Below the pieces are notes generated by a model. That model was not told where the DNA came from and ran no database searches. It saw nothing but the letters and a program-made list of their open reading frames with translations. A stretch of 64,000 nucleotides of DNA from an uncultured Pelagibacteraceae bacterium (GTDB lineage Bacteria; Pseudomonadota; Alphaproteobacteria; Pelagibacterales; Pelagibacteraceae): positions 17,213 to 81,212 of the forward strand of contig CACDYR010000004.1 of NCBI GenBank assembly GCA_902557155.1, written 5' to 3'. Positions 62,269 to 64,000 of the stretch are shown here, one piece after another (position 1 is the first letter of the stretch; each line of letters starts with the position of its first letter). The translations under genes and the position numbers were made by a program.

Positions 62269-63213
62269 ATGAAAAAAATAATATCATTACTATCTGCTCT
62301 AGTGATTTCTGTTGTAAGTTTTGCGGGAATTTCTAATGCTGATAGCAAGAAGCCTATCGTTATCCCAACTCATAACTGGTCAAGTCAAATTGTAATGGCT
62401 TATGTTATTGGTGGGATTTTTGAAAGTATGGGCAATAACGTTAAATACGTTAACGCTGACTCACAGGCAGTTTATGAGTCAATTAGAATTGGAGATGTAA
62501 CTATATCTCACGAGGTATGGGAATCTGCATTTGGTAAATCTTTTACTACTGCTTTAGATAAAGGTGGTTTATTAGATTGGGGTGATCATGAGGCAAGAAC
62601 TCTTGAGGATATGGGATATCCAAACTGGGTTGCTGAAAAAGGATTATGCCCAGGACTACCAGATTGGACAGCTTTAAAAAATCCAGACTGTGCTAAAAAC
62701 TTTACAACACCTGATTCACCAGATGGAAAAGGAAGAATGTTGGAAGGTCCACAAACTTGGCATGGTGACTTAATTCCACAAAGGGTTGATGCACTAGGTT
62801 TAGGTGATTTATGGTGGGTTAAATTTGCTGGAAGTGCTGATGCACTTTGGGCGGAGTTAGCTGCAGCTGAAAAAGAAGGAAGAGGAACAATTATCTTCAA
62901 CTGGACGCCTAACTTCACAGATGGTGCTGGTTTTACATTTATTGACTTCCCTCCATACACAGCTGGTTGCAGACCAGAAGATGGTGGAGATGGTAAATGT
63001 GGTTCTCCTGATGGATACTTGAAAAAAGCAGTTCATGAGGATTTCCCAAAAACTCATCCTGATGCAGCAGCAGCATTCAAAAAAATGTCATTCTCAACAA
63101 GTCAAATTGGTGCAATGGCAGCTTTAGTTGACATTGACAAAATGACTCACGAAGATGCAGCTAAAAAATGGTTAGCTGATAACAAGTCAGTTTGGCAAGC
63201 ATTTACTAAATAA
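62269..63213 (+). CDS. OpuAC-family periplasmic binding protein (TMAO or glycine betaine; TmoX-like)
   Basis: Periplasmic solute-binding protein of the quaternary-amine (OpuAC/ProX) family, 314 residues. Signal peptide with cleavage after ISNA (residue 24). The mature part begins PIVIPTHNWSSQI, and many aromatic residues (WVAEKGLCPGLPDW, FNWTPNF, FIDFPPYTAGC) suit a cation-pi cage for a trimethylammonium or N-oxide headgroup. AGAGGGGT supports the start. Divergent from tdm, it may be TmoX (TMAO); glycine betaine is the alternative. It is monocistronic, with a terminator next; permease genes are not in view. Confidence 0.88.
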   Translation: MKKIISLLSALVISVVSFAGISNADSKKPIVIPTHNWSSQIVMAYVIGGIFESMGNNVKYVNADSQAVYESIRIGDVTISHEVWESAFGKSFTTALDKGGLLDWGDHEARTLEDMGYPNWVAEKGLCPGLPDWTALKNPDCAKNFTTPDSPDGKGRMLEGPQTWHGDLIPQRVDALGLGDLWWVKFAGSADALWAELAAAEKEGRGTIIFNWTPNFTDGAGFTFIDFPPYTAGCRPEDGGDGKCGSPDGYLKKAVHEDFPKTHPDAAAAFKKMSFSTSQIGAMAALVDIDKMTHEDAAKKWLADNKSVWQAFTK

Positions 63214-63235
63214 GGATTATAGTTAAAAATTAAAG

Positions 63236-63270
63236 ATCTCCCCCAACTTCGTTGGGGGGGATTTTTTTTT
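63236..63270 (+). terminator. Intrinsic terminator after the TmoX/OpuAC-like gene
   Basis: The stem ATCTCCCCCAAC / GTTGGGGGGGAT (63236-63247 with 63251-63262, one G-T pair) with a TTC loop is followed by a run of nine T. It is strong and ends the binding-protein transcript. Confidence 0.92.
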
Positions 63271-63295
63271 AAATCAATATGTGTAAAATATATAA

Positions 63296-63673
63296 ATGAA
63301 AAAATATTCTCTTATAATATTTTTTAGTTTTTTGATCTGCTCATCAGTTTTAGCAAGAAGCACTGGCTGCAAAGAAGGTAACTGTGAAAATGGTTTTGGT
63401 AAATGGGTTTACACTGATAAAACTACTTATGAAGGGGAGTGGGTTAATACTAAAAAACAAGGTCAAGGTATCGAAACCTGGCCTAATGGTTATATCTATA
63501 AAGGGGAATTTAAAAATAGTGAATGGAGCGGACAGGGAACTTTAGTTTTTCCTGATGGGTCTACCTATGAAGGAGAGTGGTCTAAAGGTTTTATGAATGG
63601 TCAAGGAACATTTACTTGGGCTGATGGAAAACAAAAAAGAGGTATTTGGAAGAACGGTAAGTTACAAGAATAA
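63296..63673 (+). CDS. Secreted MORN-repeat protein
   Basis: A 125-residue protein with a signal peptide (MKKYSLIIFFSFLICSSVLA) and three to four MORN repeats: YEGEWVNTKKQGQGIETW, YKGEFKNSEWSGQGTLVF and YEGEWSKGFMNGQGTFTW. Two cysteines (C24, C29 in GCKEGNCENG) may form a disulfide. MORN repeats form a beta-hairpin sheet that contacts membranes or proteins. Its stop shares one base with the next start (TAATG). Function unknown. Confidence 0.85.
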   Translation: MKKYSLIIFFSFLICSSVLARSTGCKEGNCENGFGKWVYTDKTTYEGEWVNTKKQGQGIETWPNGYIYKGEFKNSEWSGQGTLVFPDGSTYEGEWSKGFMNGQGTFTWADGKQKRGIWKNGKLQE

Positions 63674-64000
63674 TGTCTAAAGAAAATTATATTAATAAAA
63701 TAAAAGATTTACCTGAGTCTTTGAGACAATTTATTGGTCTTATATTTATTACTCTAATAGTAATTTTATCTTTTAGTATTTTAAATGGAATTTTTGGACA
63801 AGGTGATGATTTAGTAAAAAGAATGAAGTTAGAAGAAGAAAGAATTGCTGAAGAAAAAAAACTAAGTGAGTTAATATCTAAACTACCCTCTGGAATATTG
63901 GTCTCATTTGATGGAACTGATCACTACAAATTAACAGATGAAGTATATGAGCAGGTTTGTAAAGCTACAAAACTAATTCCTCAAAGAGCAATAATGGGTG
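63673..64000 (+). CDS. Membrane-anchored protein of unknown function, 3' partial
   Basis: An ATG overlapping the MORN-protein stop (TAATG) opens a frame that stays open to the window end (109 codons visible). The product has one membrane helix (FIGLIFITLIVILSFSIL, about residues 20-37), then a charged, probably coiled segment rich in E and K (MKLEEERIAEEKKLSELISK), then a folded part. I do not recognise it. It is truncated by the window edge. Confidence 0.75.
   Translation, partial: MSKENYINKIKDLPESLRQFIGLIFITLIVILSFSILNGIFGQGDDLVKRMKLEEERIAEEKKLSELISKLPSGILVSFDGTDHYKLTDEVYEQVCKATKLIPQRAIMG

Noticed and set aside
62586..62960. A 124-codon minus-strand frame opposite the TmoX/OpuAC-like gene
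   Set aside because: Fully inside a recognised gene on the other strand, no ribosome-binding site, no recognisable protein features.

Overview
The window reads as one continuous stretch of a very compact, strongly AT-rich alphaproteobacterial chromosome. Genes sit 0-100 bases apart, many overlap by 1-17 bases, and no gap without a gene exceeds 300 bases. I see no rRNA, tRNA, CRISPR array, insertion sequence or prophage. The gene content is that of an osmolyte- and amine-eating marine heterotroph: trimethylamine N-oxide demethylase, an N-methylglutamate synthase-type complex, a polyamine ABC transporter, ectoine hydrolase, a glycine betaine-type ABC ATPase and three aldehyde dehydrogenases. 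This points to the SAR11/Pelagibacterales group. That assignment is inference from gene content and composition; there is no phylogenetic marker RNA in the window.

Layout. 1-4602: a branched-chain amino acid-type ABC transporter (permease, a 60-residue unknown protein, second permease, two ATPases) continuing into an AzlC/AzlD exporter. 4642-6353: glutarate 2-hydroxylase (CsiD/GlaH type) and a pyrroline-5-carboxylate reductase-family enzyme. 6359-12701: a second Liv-type transporter, a 23-residue micro-ORF and an MFS carrier, facing a convergent Liv-type binding protein across a shared bidirectional terminator. 12809-16826 (minus): a four-gene operon of unknown substrate (luciferase-like monooxygenase, AA_synth-family protein, alpha/beta hydrolase, aldehyde dehydrogenase). 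16932-25632: an Fe(II)/2-oxoglutarate oxygenase, two EamA carriers, a hotdog thioesterase, a betaine-type ABC ATPase, a class II aldolase, a gamma-butyrobetaine hydroxylase-like oxygenase, an aldehyde dehydrogenase and a 3-hydroxyisobutyrate dehydrogenase-like enzyme. 25691-39443: EutA-like racemase, ectoine hydrolase, PotABCD, a 3-hydroxyacyl-CoA dehydrogenase/enoyl-CoA hydratase fusion, agmatinase, aldehyde dehydrogenase and an ArgE-like deacetylase. 39468-48355: mostly housekeeping (CsaA-like, LysE, aconitase, YfgM/BamB-like, cupin, ZapE, YjbQ, photolyase). 48360-63213: nitrogen and C1 metabolism (diaminopropionate ammonia-lyase, two glutamine synthetase-type ligases, ammonium transporter, glutamate synthase-like MgsABC, sarcosine-oxidase-like flavoprotein, TMAO demethylase, and a betaine/TMAO binding protein). 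63296-64000: a MORN-repeat protein and the start of an unknown membrane protein.

How it works together (inference). Most of the window supplies carbon, nitrogen and one-carbon units from small methylated or nitrogenous osmolytes. TMAO would be bound by the 62269 binding protein and demethylated by Tdm. Downstream methylamine could be joined to glutamate by a GmaS-like ligase and turned into N-methylglutamate by MgsABC, with ammonium moved by Amt. PotABCD would bring in polyamines for agmatinase and the neighbouring dehydrogenase.

The least explained parts are the four-gene monooxygenase operon at 12809-16826, the aldolase/oxygenase cluster at 18891-24763, and several small conserved-looking proteins (60, 23, 76, 49 and 136 residues) embedded in known operons.
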